Shown piece by piece: positions 22,869 to 30,503 of a stretch of 64,000 nt of DNA. Within the stretch, counting starts at the first letter, position 1. Each line of letters opens with the position of its first letter. This DNA is from Brevibacillus ruminantium (GTDB lineage Bacteria > Bacillota > Bacilli > Brevibacillales > Brevibacillaceae), in the NCBI RefSeq assembly GCF_023746555.1, contig NZ_CP098755.1:4906001-4970000 (forward strand), in the 5' to 3' direction. The notes under the pieces are model-generated. The model ran no database searches. It was not told the origin of the DNA and worked only from the letters and a program-made list of their open reading frames with translations. Both the position numbers and the translations under genes were made by a program.

Positions 22869-23062
22869 CTCCCGATTGCGCCATTCACTTGCTTATCGGT
22901 ATTGTCATCATTCCATCTCAATCCACTCAAATCATGAGTTGGAGCAACGAGGTATTCGCCATGACCCTGCAGCAATATAAACTCTTCTGGCAATACCGTG
23001 CTTTTGGCTATACCGACTGCTGTATATTGTTTGCCGAGATAATCAACCTGCAAATTAATCAC
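22865..23062 (-). CDS. Small beta-rich phage protein, 65 aa
   Basis: Short strands throughout (INLQVDYLGKQYTAVGIAKS, then EFILLQGHGEYLVAP). It overlaps dnaC by 8 nt and the zinc/HTH gene by 4 nt, so it belongs to the replication operon. Not recognised. Confidence 0.5.
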   Translation of the reverse strand: MINLQVDYLGKQYTAVGIAKSTVLPEEFILLQGHGEYLVAPTHDLSGLRWNDDNTDKQVNGAIGR

Positions 23063-23915
23063 CTTCCACCAACCGATAGTTCAGTTCAAATGGATCACCC
23101 TGAACTTCGATCGTGTAATCTTTGCACATCTGATATAGTCGTGAACCGATTCCCTCGTCGATCTTGAGCATGTCAGCAAATGAGCGTTCCGACGACAACA
23201 TGATTGGTTTCTTCTCCATGTAGCGGTAATTCACGATGGCAAATAGCTGTTCCAGTTGGAAAGGGGTGGGTGCCTGCCTCCCTTTGAATAGATCATCGAT
23301 GAACAGTAATTCGCTTTCTTTCAGCAGGTTTACACGTTGATTGAGTAGGTCAAAATCATCTTTAATTTCGTTCCACGTTTCCACCCACGGGAAGTATGTG
23401 ACCGGAACGCCCTTTGCCATGAGATTGTTGCATGCTGCCATGAGGAGATGTGTTTTACCGACTCCTGGATTGCCAAGCAACGCAATCGAGTTTCTTCGCT
23501 GTTTCCGAATGCCCTCAAATGATCTGACATACTGCTTGGCCTTTTCGAACATTTCTCTTACGATGAGCGGTCGACCGTCTACGGAAAAGTTCTTGAACCC
23601 CTTTTCCTTGAAGTCGTCAGTAATCCGGCTTGCTGTCAGTACGCGCTTTTGGTAGTAGCATTCGCACCATGTCCACGATTCACATTTGACCTGGCGCTTT
23701 TCTTTTACCGGCTCACCGTCTACCAATTTTGTGAACTCGCGCTCTTCATACCAGATGTTCAGCGTCCCTTCCTTGCCGCCACACTTAGAGCAGGTCGTCG
23801 ATGGTTCCTTGACTTGTGTATTCGGCTGGCTTGCTCGTTGCTTTGAAGCCATCAAACGGGCTTGTTGTTCCGCCCTTGCTTTGATGTCCTCCAGCATTTT
23901 GTCTAGCCCCTGCAA
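23055..23915 (-). CDS. dnaC: DnaC/DnaI-like helicase loader ATPase
   Basis: 286 aa from TTG 23915, chosen because GGGAGGG lies 7 nt upstream. Walker A is GNPGVGKT and Walker B LLFIDD, with sensor motif LSSER, as in AAA+ loaders of DnaB helicase. A four-Cys zinc site (CSKCGGKEG... CECYY) lies in the N-terminal part. It loads the replicative helicase at the origin, together with the initiator directly upstream, whose end it overlaps by 131 nt out of frame. Confidence 0.85.
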   Translation of the reverse strand: MQGLDKMLEDIKARAEQQARLMASKQRASQPNTQVKEPSTTCSKCGGKEGTLNIWYEEREFTKLVDGEPVKEKRQVKCESWTWCECYYQKRVLTASRITDDFKEKGFKNFSVDGRPLIVREMFEKAKQYVRSFEGIRKQRRNSIALLGNPGVGKTHLLMAACNNLMAKGVPVTYFPWVETWNEIKDDFDLLNQRVNLLKESELLFIDDLFKGRQAPTPFQLEQLFAIVNYRYMEKKPIMLSSERSFADMLKIDEGIGSRLYQMCKDYTIEVQGDPFELNYRLVEGD

Positions 23916-24600
23916 ATGGTTTCCCTCCCTTTGCAGCTTTTTGAAGGTCCTCAAGGTATCGTTTGGCTACCCATCGATTGATAGCTTGGTAATCTGAATC
24001 GTACTTCTTCCCTGTCCTGGTCTTATAATCATTCAGTAGCCAAACAATTCGTTCGTATCCTTCTTGACCATATTTTTTGATCAACGTATCGATTTGCTTT
24101 TGCGTTAGCAAAACCGAATCGAACAACCTAATCTTTTCTTCTTTATCCTTAATAACATTCATATCCTTATTTACATTCTTATTATTGTTTCGTCGCTGTT
24201 TCGTCGCTGTTTCGTCACTGTTTCGTTGTTGTTTCGGTATAACAGATTCGTAACGCTCAAAACCTTGATATACCGCGTAATTCACGACCGTAAATAGTGT
24301 TCCAAGTTCGACTGTTTCAATTTTTATTCGATTCTGTTTTACTAAGCTGTCGATTGCTCTTTTTATCGTTGCCGTTGAGTAGGATTTGACGGCTCGGTTC
24401 TCCATATACTCAAGGTCTTTTTGAAGATTTCGAATCGACCGTAACCACTGCCCGCGCTGTAAGAGGATGTCCCCTACTCTCACCCCTTCCTCGGAAAATA
24501 CGGCATTACCGTAGATGAGGAAGAATAGGCGGAACTCAACGACGTTGGTCCAAATCGGGTTTGAGAATATCTCCCTACTGGTTAAAAAAGCTCCTCCCAT
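23785..24600 (-). CDS. Phage replication initiator with N-terminal winged helix
   Basis: 271 aa. The N-terminal 110 residues begin FLTSREIFSNPIWTNVVEFR and carry the winged-helix of phage replication initiators. Then comes a Gln/Arg/Asn-rich linker encoded by tandem 11-bp iterons, then a DnaD-like segment around LTQKQIDTLIKKYG and YERIVWLLNDYK. It would open the origin and recruit DnaC and DnaB. The combination of iterons in the gene and upstream of it supports an origin here, as in lambda O. Confidence 0.7.
   Translation of the reverse strand: MGGAFLTSREIFSNPIWTNVVEFRLFFLIYGNAVFSEEGVRVGDILLQRGQWLRSIRNLQKDLEYMENRAVKSYSTATIKRAIDSLVKQNRIKIETVELGTLFTVVNYAVYQGFERYESVIPKQQRNSDETATKQRRNNNKNVNKDMNVIKDKEEKIRLFDSVLLTQKQIDTLIKKYGQEGYERIVWLLNDYKTRTGKKYDSDYQAINRWVAKRYLEDLQKAAKGGKPFAGARQNAGGHQSKGGTTSPFDGFKATSKPAEYTSQGTIDDLL
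24187..24237. repeat. Tandem 11-bp iterons inside the initiator gene
   Basis: Head-to-tail copies of GTTTCGTCGCT at 24187, 24198, 24209 (GTTTCGTCACT) and 24220 (GTTTCGTTGTT), then GTTTCGG at 24231. The period of 11 is not a multiple of 3, so this is not a protein repeat. It is the usual form of initiator binding sites in a phage origin. Confidence 0.65.
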
Positions 24601-24625
24601 TACCCCACTTCCTACCTGAATTGCT

Positions 24626-24714
24626 GTTTCGTTGCTGTTTCAAGTTAGCGATTAGGTGGTGACATGAACGTTGATGCATCAACGCTTCAAGGTGTTTCGT
24701 TGCTGTTTCAAGTT
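24626..24714. repeat. Origin-like repeats and palindrome upstream of the initiator gene
   Basis: A 21-nt sequence beginning GTTTCGTTGCTG and ending TTTCAAGTT occurs exactly at 24626-24646 and 24694-24714. Between the copies is the perfect 16-bp palindrome CGTTGATGCATCAACG (24669-24684). The repeats share the GTTTCGTTGCT core with the iterons inside the gene. Together they look like a replication origin or an autoregulatory operator of the initiator. Confidence 0.55.
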
Positions 24715-25040
24715 CACACATCACTTTGTACTTTCAGAATGCTTTGCAGTCCGCTCATTTCCGCCTGCAGTGCCTTTGAAGACTCTACAGAAGATCGGTA
24801 TAGTCCTTCTGCTAGATCACGTCTGTATTTCAACTCAGCCACATTCCCGCGTGCCACATCGCTGATTAACGTCGCTTGTAAGCCTCCTGCTCGTAGCCTG
24901 GTGATCTCTTTTGCAAGTTCCATCCGGTAGGCCCTCTCTGCTTCAGCGAATGTTTTTGCATTATCAAAGATTGCTTGAGGCACTTTATCCAATCGACTTG
25001 AGACGCGAAGGATTTCCTTCGCAATTTCTACGCTTTCCAT
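24714..25040 (-). CDS. Coiled-coil phage protein of the replication cluster, 108 aa
   Basis: Start ATG 25040 behind GGGAGGA. Almost entirely helical with alternating charge (KTFAEAERAYRMELAKEITR), ending near ALQAEMSGLQSILK. It lies between HNH and the initiator gene in the same direction. It may be a replication or recombination accessory protein; nothing in it proves that. Confidence 0.5.
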   Translation of the reverse strand: MESVEIAKEILRVSSRLDKVPQAIFDNAKTFAEAERAYRMELAKEITRLRAGGLQATLISDVARGNVAELKYRRDLAEGLYRSSVESSKALQAEMSGLQSILKVQSDV

Positions 25041-25363
25041 GGGTCCTCCCATTTGTCGGGATAAAGTCGTTTCATGTATTCTTCCAGTTGCTTACGAATC
25101 TCTCTGTTGGCGTGGGCTGCCATATGGTCCTTTTTGCAGAGGAGGACGAGGTTGTGTTCCTCCCCTGTCCCGCCTCTACTACGGTAGATAACGTGATGCA
25201 TCTCCAGACCGTCTGTACGCCCGCATAAGACGCATTTTCCTCCATCCCGGTCAAATACCGCCCGATACGTTTGGGGCTTAATACGGCCCTTTTCCTTGCG
25301 TTTGGGAGTGCGCCGTTTGTGTCTCACTTGTTCTGATTTGGGATATGGATGAAACGGCATCAT
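25028..25363 (-). CDS. HNH endonuclease
   Basis: 111 aa. The HNH motif is complete: CVLCGRTDGLEMHHVIYRS, then EEHNLVLLCKKDHMAAH, with zinc-binding CxxC and catalytic histidines. The N-terminal 30 residues are basic. Here, between SSB and the initiator, it may act in recombination, packaging or as a homing-type nuclease. It overlaps the coiled-coil gene by 13 nt. Confidence 0.8.
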   Translation of the reverse strand: MMPFHPYPKSEQVRHKRRTPKRKEKGRIKPQTYRAVFDRDGGKCVLCGRTDGLEMHHVIYRSRGGTGEEHNLVLLCKKDHMAAHANREIRKQLEEYMKRLYPDKWEDPWKA

Positions 25364-25374
25364 ATTTCCACCAC

Positions 25375-25785
25375 CTAGAACGGTAAGACATCATCCGAAA
25401 TATTAATCGGTGTACCAGAATTCACGAACGGATCACCAAACGAATCAGTGCCTTTATTTGACGGCCCTTCATCGCCTGTTCTGCCACCAATAAACTGAAC
25501 ATTTTCGGCAACTACCTCAGTGACGTATACTTTTTTGCCCTCTTTGTTGTCGTATGACCGCGTTTGGATTCGCCCCTCTATGGCTGCTTGTCTGCCTTTA
25601 CGGAGATAGGTAGCACATAGATCAGCTGTCTTTTGCCATGCCACGATGCCGATAAAGTCAGCTTGATTCTCCCCATTCACGCGCCGGTTCACGGCTATGG
25701 TGAAGGTGCAGACAGCGACTCCATTGGGTGTGTATCGTAACTCCGGATCTTTGGTCAGGTTGCCAATGAGGATCACTTTATTCAT
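25375..25785 (-). CDS. ssb: Single-stranded DNA-binding protein
   Basis: 136 aa. An OB-fold SSB starting [20 protein letters not shown], with SSB's [22 protein letters not shown] loop and the acidic partner-binding tail SDDVLPF. It coats single-stranded DNA in phage replication and recombination. Stop and start of ssb and erf are contiguous. Confidence 0.93.
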   Translation of the reverse strand: MNKVILIGNLTKDPELRYTPNGVAVCTFTIAVNRRVNGENQADFIGIVAWQKTADLCATYLRKGRQAAIEGRIQTRSYDNKEGKKVYVTEVVAENVQFIGGRTGDEGPSNKGTDSFGDPFVNSGTPINISDDVLPF

Positions 25786-26421
25786 CTAAGCCACTCCCGT
25801 TTCCTTGAGCCTCTTTGTGAGGATTGCGTCTATCTGTTCATCCGAAAAACCTGCTGCTTTTTGCTGGTTGTACCAATCGTCAAAGCCATCCAACGATCCT
25901 TTGCCCATTTGGTATTTCGCTTTGAGCGTTGCCTCTTTTGGAGCCGAAACATTAGGTGCTGGTTTTTGGCCGGATCGCTGCTCGTTATTACGCTGGTCAA
26001 CACCCTCGTCTGCTTCTGGATCGTCCCCGGTTGGAATCATGAAAGCCTTCATAAGGGCATACTTTTGTGCGCCTGTAATTGCTTTGTATGGCCCCTTATC
26101 TCCGGGGTCCTGGCCTTCCCCAATCATGGTAAAGGTGATTTCCTCTCCCGAATCTCCGTCGATGAATTTGAACTCCATGACGACCGTCGTAATATACTCG
26201 CGATTACCTTTTGCTGTGGTATGTTCACGGATTGAATGAGAGGTCATGTTCGGTATCATGACAACGTTTTGTTCAGCGAGAGATTCACGTATTTTCTCTG
26301 CTACATCCGATTCCGTGGCGTATCTGTACTGATGAAACTTGTTAAACCCGCGCTTTTGGATATACTTGACTTCTTGCATGACTTTAGCCAACTTTTTGAC
26401 TAAGGTTCGCTGTTCGCTCAT
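25786..26421 (-). CDS. erf: ERF-family single-strand annealing recombinase
   Basis: 211 aa. The N-terminal 140 residues have the ERF pattern (KRGFNKFHQYRYATESDVAE, then GDPGDKGPYKAITGAQKYAL and KAFMIPTGDDPEAD). The C-terminus has a linker and a helical end. It anneals complementary strands in phage recombination. It overlaps gam by 4 nt and is next to ssb, the usual operon. Confidence 0.9.
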   Translation of the reverse strand: MSEQRTLVKKLAKVMQEVKYIQKRGFNKFHQYRYATESDVAEKIRESLAEQNVVMIPNMTSHSIREHTTAKGNREYITTVVMEFKFIDGDSGEEITFTMIGEGQDPGDKGPYKAITGAQKYALMKAFMIPTGDDPEADEGVDQRNNEQRSGQKPAPNVSAPKEATLKAKYQMGKGSLDGFDDWYNQQKAAGFSDEQIDAILTKRLKETGVA

Positions 26422-26984
26422 TCCACAACCTCCACTTTCAACGCTTCTGGCTGCTCCGCGACTGATACGCCTTCAATAAAAACGCCCGTCTCCGTATCAA
26501 TCACACGACCATCTTCCAGCACCTTCGCAGACGCCTTGAGAGCCACCTTATCAAGCTCTTTTTTTACGCGGATAAACTTATCTAGCCCTGTCGATTCGAC
26601 CGATTCTAAGGCCTTCTGTTCGTCGTACATCCATTTTGGCTGCTGCTTTCGAAAGCCAACTTTCCCGTAAGGTGTGGATGCCTTCCATTTCGGATCAGCT
26701 GCTCGTTGCGATCGTGCGTATTCTTCAATCAGCGAGGTAAAGAATTGCTTATGCTCTTCGATGCCCTTTGTCATCTTCTCCTCCCACGCCTTAATCCGTT
26801 CATACTCCTTTTTGGCTAAGGCTTCATTCTCTTTGCGTTTGGCTTCTAGCGCGGCAAGCTTGCGCAACGCCCAATTAAGGGAGTCAAAGCTATCTATACG
26901 AAAGCGTTGCTTTACTTCAGCTTCAGACAGCTGAAAAACAAGCTCCTGCAATTCATCAAGTTCCATTTGCTCCAGTGCGTTCAT
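26418..26984 (-). CDS. Gam-like host nuclease inhibitor
   Basis: 188 aa from ATG 26984 behind GGAGGA at 6 nt. Mostly helical with a central coiled coil, then a KWKASTPYGKVGFRKQQPKW strand typical for Gam-like proteins, which bind DNA ends and block RecBCD/AddAB-type nucleases. It stands first in the recombination trio gam-erf-ssb. Confidence 0.75.
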   Translation of the reverse strand: MNALEQMELDELQELVFQLSEAEVKQRFRIDSFDSLNWALRKLAALEAKRKENEALAKKEYERIKAWEEKMTKGIEEHKQFFTSLIEEYARSQRAADPKWKASTPYGKVGFRKQQPKWMYDEQKALESVESTGLDKFIRVKKELDKVALKASAKVLEDGRVIDTETGVFIEGVSVAEQPEALKVEVVE

Positions 26985-26995
26985 AATCATTCCTC

Positions 26996-27169
26996 CTATA
27001 ACGCGAATATGTTCTCTGCTTCTTCTTGCAAGCAGTCGAAGCATATGAAATTGTCAGTTGGTTCGAACGCTGGACGAGTATATCTCTTCCCCTCAAACAC
27101 AATCGTCACAGGCAAAGTAATCAACTGTTTGTATATGTCTTCTTCTTCGCAGCAGCAGCAAACTCTCAT
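26996..27169 (-). CDS. Small Cys-rich protein, 57 aa
   Basis: ATG at 27169; its start overlaps the previous stop by 4 nt. It begins with four consecutive Cys and an acidic stretch, and ends with FICFDCLQEE, so one zinc site is likely. Function unknown. Confidence 0.45.
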   Translation of the reverse strand: MRVCCCCEEEDIYKQLITLPVTIVFEGKRYTRPAFEPTDNFICFDCLQEEAENIFAL

Positions 27170-27384
27170 TTACAAGCCCCCTCCAATTCAGCGATTTCCG
27201 TCAATCGGTATTCAATTTCATTTATCAGATTGAGCATCCTCGTTTCAGCTGCAACGGATTTATTGCGGTAATATATCGACTCATCTGCATAGCGAAGCCA
27301 TTCAGACTTTGCTTCTTCACGAAGGGCCGTTAAATTGGCGACCTCTTTTTTCAAGTCATCTATTCGTGCGCTTATCGGTTTCAA
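27166..27384 (-). CDS. Small coiled-coil protein, 72 aa
   Basis: Helical and highly charged (DDLKKEVANLTALREEAK). Coupled by 4-nt overlaps to both neighbours. Not recognised. Confidence 0.45.
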   Translation of the reverse strand: MKPISARIDDLKKEVANLTALREEAKSEWLRYADESIYYRNKSVAAETRMLNLINEIEYRLTEIAELEGACK

Positions 27385-28007
27385 GAGTTATCACCATCCG
27401 CCGTTACCTTTACATCACGGAAACGAAGACGAATGTATTCAACCAAGATCAGATATTCTTCTGCATACTTGCTATCGCTATGTCTCGTCTTTACTTTCTG
27501 TTCGAATTCATCAATAGTTCCGAAGCAGCAACCCCGCGTCACTTCAATTTCTCCAGTCTTAGAAGTGAAAGCAGTTAATGTCCCGTTTTCTGACCCAACG
27601 TTACTAAACCATACGATGTGCCGACTTGATTCCACCCGAGCATCGCCGTACACCCGAGCATCGCCGTACACCCAAGCATCGCCGGACACCCGAGCATCGC
27701 CGTACACCCAAGCATCGCCGTACACCCGAGCATCGCCGTACACCCGAGCATCGCCGGACACCCAAGCATTGCCGTACACCCGAGCATCGCCGGACACCCA
27801 AGCATCGCCGGACACCCAAGCATTGCCGTACACCCGAGCATCGCCGGACACCCAAGCATTGCCGGACTGATCAAGGTTTTCCTCCTTTGCGATCCAGCCG
27901 CCAAGTTCTCCTTCCCCGACGTCACCAAACGAACGAACAGCTTTTATTTGGTAAAGCGTGATACCGAAAAACTCGATTGTATTTTCAGTCAGGACATATT
28001 TTTTCAT
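27381..28007 (-). CDS. Phage protein with six-residue beta-helix repeats
   Basis: 208 aa. Residues about 50-125 are a run of 6-residue units A-W/R-V-S/Y-G-D/N, coded by an 18-bp DNA repeat. This hexapeptide pattern should form a left-handed or triangular beta-helix. The N-terminus (YVLTENTIEFFGITLYQIKA) and C-terminus are non-repetitive and match each other in other phage proteins of this kind. Function is unknown; such proteins may be structural or bind partners. The number of repeats is likely variable. Confidence 0.6.
   Translation of the reverse strand: MKKYVLTENTIEFFGITLYQIKAVRSFGDVGEGELGGWIAKEENLDQSGNAWVSGDARVYGNAWVSGDAWVSGDARVYGNAWVSGDARVYGDARVYGDAWVYGDARVSGDAWVYGDARVYGDARVESSRHIVWFSNVGSENGTLTAFTSKTGEIEVTRGCCFGTIDEFEQKVKTRHSDSKYAEEYLILVEYIRLRFRDVKVTADGDNS
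27634..27870. repeat. 18-bp tandem repeats within the beta-helix gene
   Basis: About thirteen adjacent 18-bp units with the core AGCATCGCCGTACACCC or close variants (plus strand). Units alternate at one or two positions in a way that changes Trp/Arg and Tyr/Ser. There are no unique spacers, so this is a coding repeat and not CRISPR. Confidence 0.8.
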
Positions 28008-28062
28008 GGGTTGACCTCTTCTTTCCGTTCCGTTAAAATGGAACCAGGTTTTTAGGGTTTTT

Positions 28063-28088
28063 GCGTCTGTGTCAGCAGACGCTTTTTT
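28063..28088 (+). terminator. Plus-strand hairpin with T-run inside the leftward operon
   Basis: GCGTCTG (28063-28069) pairs with CAGACGC (28076-28082), followed by six T on the plus strand. It would stop rightward transcripts, but the genes around it run leftward; the hairpin overlaps the end of 28072-28227. See findings. Confidence 0.6.
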
Positions 28089-28227
28089 CTTTTTTATGGA
28101 TGGTTTCGGATAGCTCCCTAGTCGTTTGTCGATAAATGTCGTATGCTTTCAAGTCGCCTGATGTTCTGGCCTCGACCATCCTCTGCTGGTAAAACCGTAG
28201 CAGCTTACGGAGTAGATGAGTTTCCAT
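28072..28227 (-). CDS. Small helical protein, 51 aa
   Basis: ATG at 28227 behind AGGGAGGGTAACGC. Amphipathic helix at the start (HLLRKLLRFYQQRMVEAR) and a basic end. Its last codons form the plus-strand terminator hairpin. Not recognised. Confidence 0.5.
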   Translation of the reverse strand: METHLLRKLLRFYQQRMVEARTSGDLKAYDIYRQTTRELSETIHKKEKSVC

Positions 28228-28261
28228 GCGTTACCCTCCCTTCTGGAGATAATTGGTCGAA

Positions 28262-28645
28262 TTAATCCATTTCCATCGCTGCTTTACGCCATTTCAAGCC
28301 TAGAGGTTCGTTATTGATCATCTTGCGGGCGGCATCACTGATAGCTTCTGGTAAAGTTGTGCCTTCACCTAGGAAGTTTCCTTCAATTTGAAGGTGACCA
28401 GCAAATCTGAAATATTCTCTCCCAAAGCGGTCGTTGAAGGATTCATAAAGCCATCCGTCCGCCTTCAACTTTTTTACAATTCTCCAAGCATCGTCTATGT
28501 TGTGAAGCGGATTCCAATGAGATGTGAAGAAGTAAGGCGAATCTTGCTTCCACCCCCACAACTGCATGCCTTCATGAAAGAACCTTTCCCACCCCATAAC
28601 CTTCGTTGCCAAGGTCGCAATGATTTGTTGATCTTGTTCGGCCAT
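28262..28645 (-). CDS. ABA-sandwich/BC1872-type phage protein
   Basis: 127 aa from ATG 28645, spaced correctly from GGAGGT (the alternative ATG at 28651 is too close). The phrase SHWNPLHNIDDAWRIVKKL and the final TTLPEAISDAARKM follow the pattern of the BC1872 family of small phage proteins. A widespread group without known activity. Confidence 0.6.
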   Translation of the reverse strand: MAEQDQQIIATLATKVMGWERFFHEGMQLWGWKQDSPYFFTSHWNPLHNIDDAWRIVKKLKADGWLYESFNDRFGREYFRFAGHLQIEGNFLGEGTTLPEAISDAARKMINNEPLGLKWRKAAMEMD

Positions 28646-28647
28646 GC

Positions 28648-28857
28648 TCATACCTCCTGCTTTAAGAGACTCGCAAGCGTTACTGCTTTACCCAACGGAC
28701 GATCTGCGATGTATTTAACGGGCTGGGGTAAGATGTTCATCAGAAAATAGAATGTTTCTTTTTGTTCCTTGGTCAAAGCTACTGGATAGATCGTGCCATC
28801 TTTGACGTAAATCAAAAACAATCCACTCTCAACGACTTGCTGCTTGGTCATCGTCAT
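28648..28857 (-). CDS. Small phage protein, 69 aa
   Basis: Start ATG 28857 behind GAGGTGG. Short strands in the middle (GLFLIYVKDGTIYPVALT), helical C-terminus. Not recognised. Confidence 0.45.
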   Translation of the reverse strand: MTMTKQQVVESGLFLIYVKDGTIYPVALTKEQKETFYFLMNILPQPVKYIADRPLGKAVTLASLLKQEV

Positions 28858-28877
28858 TTTCGCCACCTCAAGTTTCG

Positions 28878-29093
28878 TTAAATTACCCGCCCATACTGGT
28901 CAAGATTGGTTATTTCGTAATACTTTAAGCACACTGCACAGAACGCCTTGTCATCAGGATGACCCCACATTGCGTTGATTTGTTGCGACCAACTGTATGT
29001 TCCATTGCAGCCCGGGCATGACCATAGGTATATCCTCGGTGTTGGTCCGCTTGTTAAATGAACTTTCTCGTTAGACTTGCTCATTTTCATCAT
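28878..29093 (-). CDS. Small zinc-ribbon protein, about 71 aa
   Basis: Two Cys pairs, CPGC and CAVC, about 30 residues apart. The start could be any of three nearby ATGs; the one at 29084 has the best distance to a GGGGGG site. The gene starts within the last codons of the previous one. Function unknown. Confidence 0.5.
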   Translation of the reverse strand: MMKMSKSNEKVHLTSGPTPRIYLWSCPGCNGTYSWSQQINAMWGHPDDKAFCAVCLKYYEITNLDQYGRVI

Positions 29094-29301
29094 CCCCCCC
29101 GATTACTGTTGGGCAGCTTGCTCGCCGACTCCTCAAAAAATTGAAGATTTCAACATCTTGCTCAAGCACAGTTCGCATAAGTTTCTCTGCCTGTGGTGCC
29201 AATTCTGGTGCCGTCATCTTCACTTCATGTACGTATGTCACCAACGCCCCTTTTAATTCGTCAGCTGCGCTTACGTACCGTGGGTAACGGTTAATGCTCA
29301 T
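29071..29301 (-). CDS. Small helical phage protein, 76 aa
   Basis: ATG at 29301 behind AAAGGAGGCG. Helical (SAADELKGALVTYVHEVKMT), no cysteine pair. First gene of this leftward operon segment behind the shared regulatory element. Not recognised. Confidence 0.45.
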   Translation of the reverse strand: MSINRYPRYVSAADELKGALVTYVHEVKMTAPELAPQAEKLMRTVLEQDVEIFNFLRSRRASCPTVIGGDDENEQV

Positions 29302-29321
29302 GATTTCGCCTCCTTTCAAAA

Positions 29322-29372
29322 TTTGTAGGATTTTCCATCACTCTGTCGAATTGGTTCGTTGTCCAGACTTAC
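29322..29372. promoter_or_regulatory. Shared divergent regulatory element, copy A
   Basis: TTTGTAGGA (29322-29330), 13 nt, then TGTCGAA (29344-29350), then TTGG and GTTGTCCAGACTT. TGTCGAA equals the Spo0A box consensus. A near-identical element with the same 13-nt spacing is at 30504. Both lie between a leftward gene and a rightward gene. A minus-strand -10-like sequence overlaps the TGTCGAA. Binding by Spo0A or a phage factor is inferred. Confidence 0.5.
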
Positions 29373-29401
29373 CAAAACGTTACAGGAAGGTGAGATTACC
29401 G

Positions 29402-29596
29402 TTGCAATCTTTACGGATTCAAGTTAAGCGAAAATCAGAAGAGAAAGACCTTGAGTATGTTCAAAAGCATGTCGATCTTGGATGGAGAATACTGAGTAAA
29501 TTTGACTTGGGTAGTGAGGTCTATTTCGTCAATTTAGTGTGGGAATCTGATACAGAACCTAAGTATCCGCCAGAATCCCAACTGCATAAATCTTAG
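29402..29596 (+). CDS. Small plus-strand phage gene, 64 aa
   Basis: Start TTG 29402, with AAGGTGAG about 8 nt upstream. A compact protein with a GWRILSKFDLGSEVYFVNLV core and an acidic-Pro end. It runs against all neighbours, so it is expressed from its own promoter, perhaps in the lysogen. Its last 38 nt overlap 29559-29753 antisense. Not recognised. Confidence 0.45.
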   Translation: MQSLRIQVKRKSEEKDLEYVQKHVDLGWRILSKFDLGSEVYFVNLVWESDTEPKYPPESQLHKS

Positions 29597-29753
29597 CCGT
29601 TTCCCCTAGTTCAACATCACCGATTACTTTTGGCTCAAACAATACACCGATATTGTCTTGAGCCTTCATTTTTTCGTAATAGTCCGCGTCGTTGGTAACG
29701 ACCAGGCTCTTTAGATTTACTGCGCCATAATCAATTACGAAGCGGTTTCTCAT
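29559..29753 (-). CDS. Small phage protein, 64 aa
   Basis: ATG at 29753 behind GAAAGGGG. Beta-strand pattern (NRFVIDYGAVNLKSLVV, then VLFEPKVIGDVELG). It follows the ORF6N gene at 17 nt, in the same direction. Not recognised. Confidence 0.5.
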   Translation of the reverse strand: MRNRFVIDYGAVNLKSLVVTNDADYYEKMKAQDNIGVLFEPKVIGDVELGETAKIYAVGILADT

Positions 29754-29769
29754 TTTTAGGCTTCCCCTT

Positions 29770-30489
29770 TCAACTAACAAATGTAAGCTGCTGATTCGCT
29801 TCCTCAACCTCACGCAGAAGCTTTCCTTGTGGGGACCACTTCTTGAGGTATTCCTTTGCCTTTTCGCAATCTTTGACCGGAGTGTCTTTGTATGATCCAA
29901 CATTGAAGTAATCCTTATAGTCACTCCAGATGGAGCTAAACAGCTTGTCCCGCAATGGTTTGTTTTGATAGGCTGGCGATTCTTTGCCGCCAACAAGTTC
30001 AAGGATTTGCGCCTTGGCTGTTCGCTGGAGTGCCAGCTGCTGGCCGTAGTCGATCGTCATGTTGGTTTCGAGTTTTTCTACCCGGGTTTCGATTTCTTGT
30101 GTTTTCCTATCCAGGAAAAAGATCGCCTGCACTTCAGGACTGAGTTTCAATTGCTCCTCCTTCACCCTGTAGTAATCATCAACAAGAGTTTCATAAGCCT
30201 CCCAGGCTTTGTCTGTATTAAGTGACTTCGCATGCATCCAAGCGCCTTTTTCGGTCCAGAGGTAGATCACTGGCGCGAATTTAAGGTTTTCGTCAATTTG
30301 ACGACTAGCTTTGAAAGCCCTCAGTTCATCACCATCTAACCGGAAAAAGTGCTTACCCTCCCGATACCGCTCCTTGTTACGCTCAAAGTTTTTGCTGATC
30401 GTTTTTACATCAGCCCCATATGCTTCTGCTAATTGCGCTGTTGTTAATACTCGTTGTTGGTTGTGCTGGATGACCTGTAACTGACTCAT
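29770..30489 (-). CDS. ORF6N/ORF6C-domain antirepressor-like protein
   Basis: 239 aa from ATG 30489 behind AAAAGGAGATG. The N-terminal ORF6N pattern (VLTTAQLAEAYGADVKTISK, NFERNKERYREGKHFFRL) is followed by a coiled coil and a C-terminal ORF6C-like domain (RDKLFSSIWSDYKDYFNV). Such proteins work as antirepressors or DNA-binding switches in phage development. Divergent from the 30583 gene across shared element B. Confidence 0.75.
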   Translation of the reverse strand: MSQLQVIQHNQQRVLTTAQLAEAYGADVKTISKNFERNKERYREGKHFFRLDGDELRAFKASRQIDENLKFAPVIYLWTEKGAWMHAKSLNTDKAWEAYETLVDDYYRVKEEQLKLSPEVQAIFFLDRKTQEIETRVEKLETNMTIDYGQQLALQRTAKAQILELVGGKESPAYQNKPLRDKLFSSIWSDYKDYFNVGSYKDTPVKDCEKAKEYLKKWSPQGKLLREVEEANQQLTFVS

Positions 30490-30503
30490 TCTTTCATCTC
30501 CTT

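Noticed and set aside
27634-27870. Array of short repeats resembling CRISPR
   Set aside because: Repeats are contiguous 18-bp units without unique spacers and keep an open frame coding for a six-residue protein repeat.
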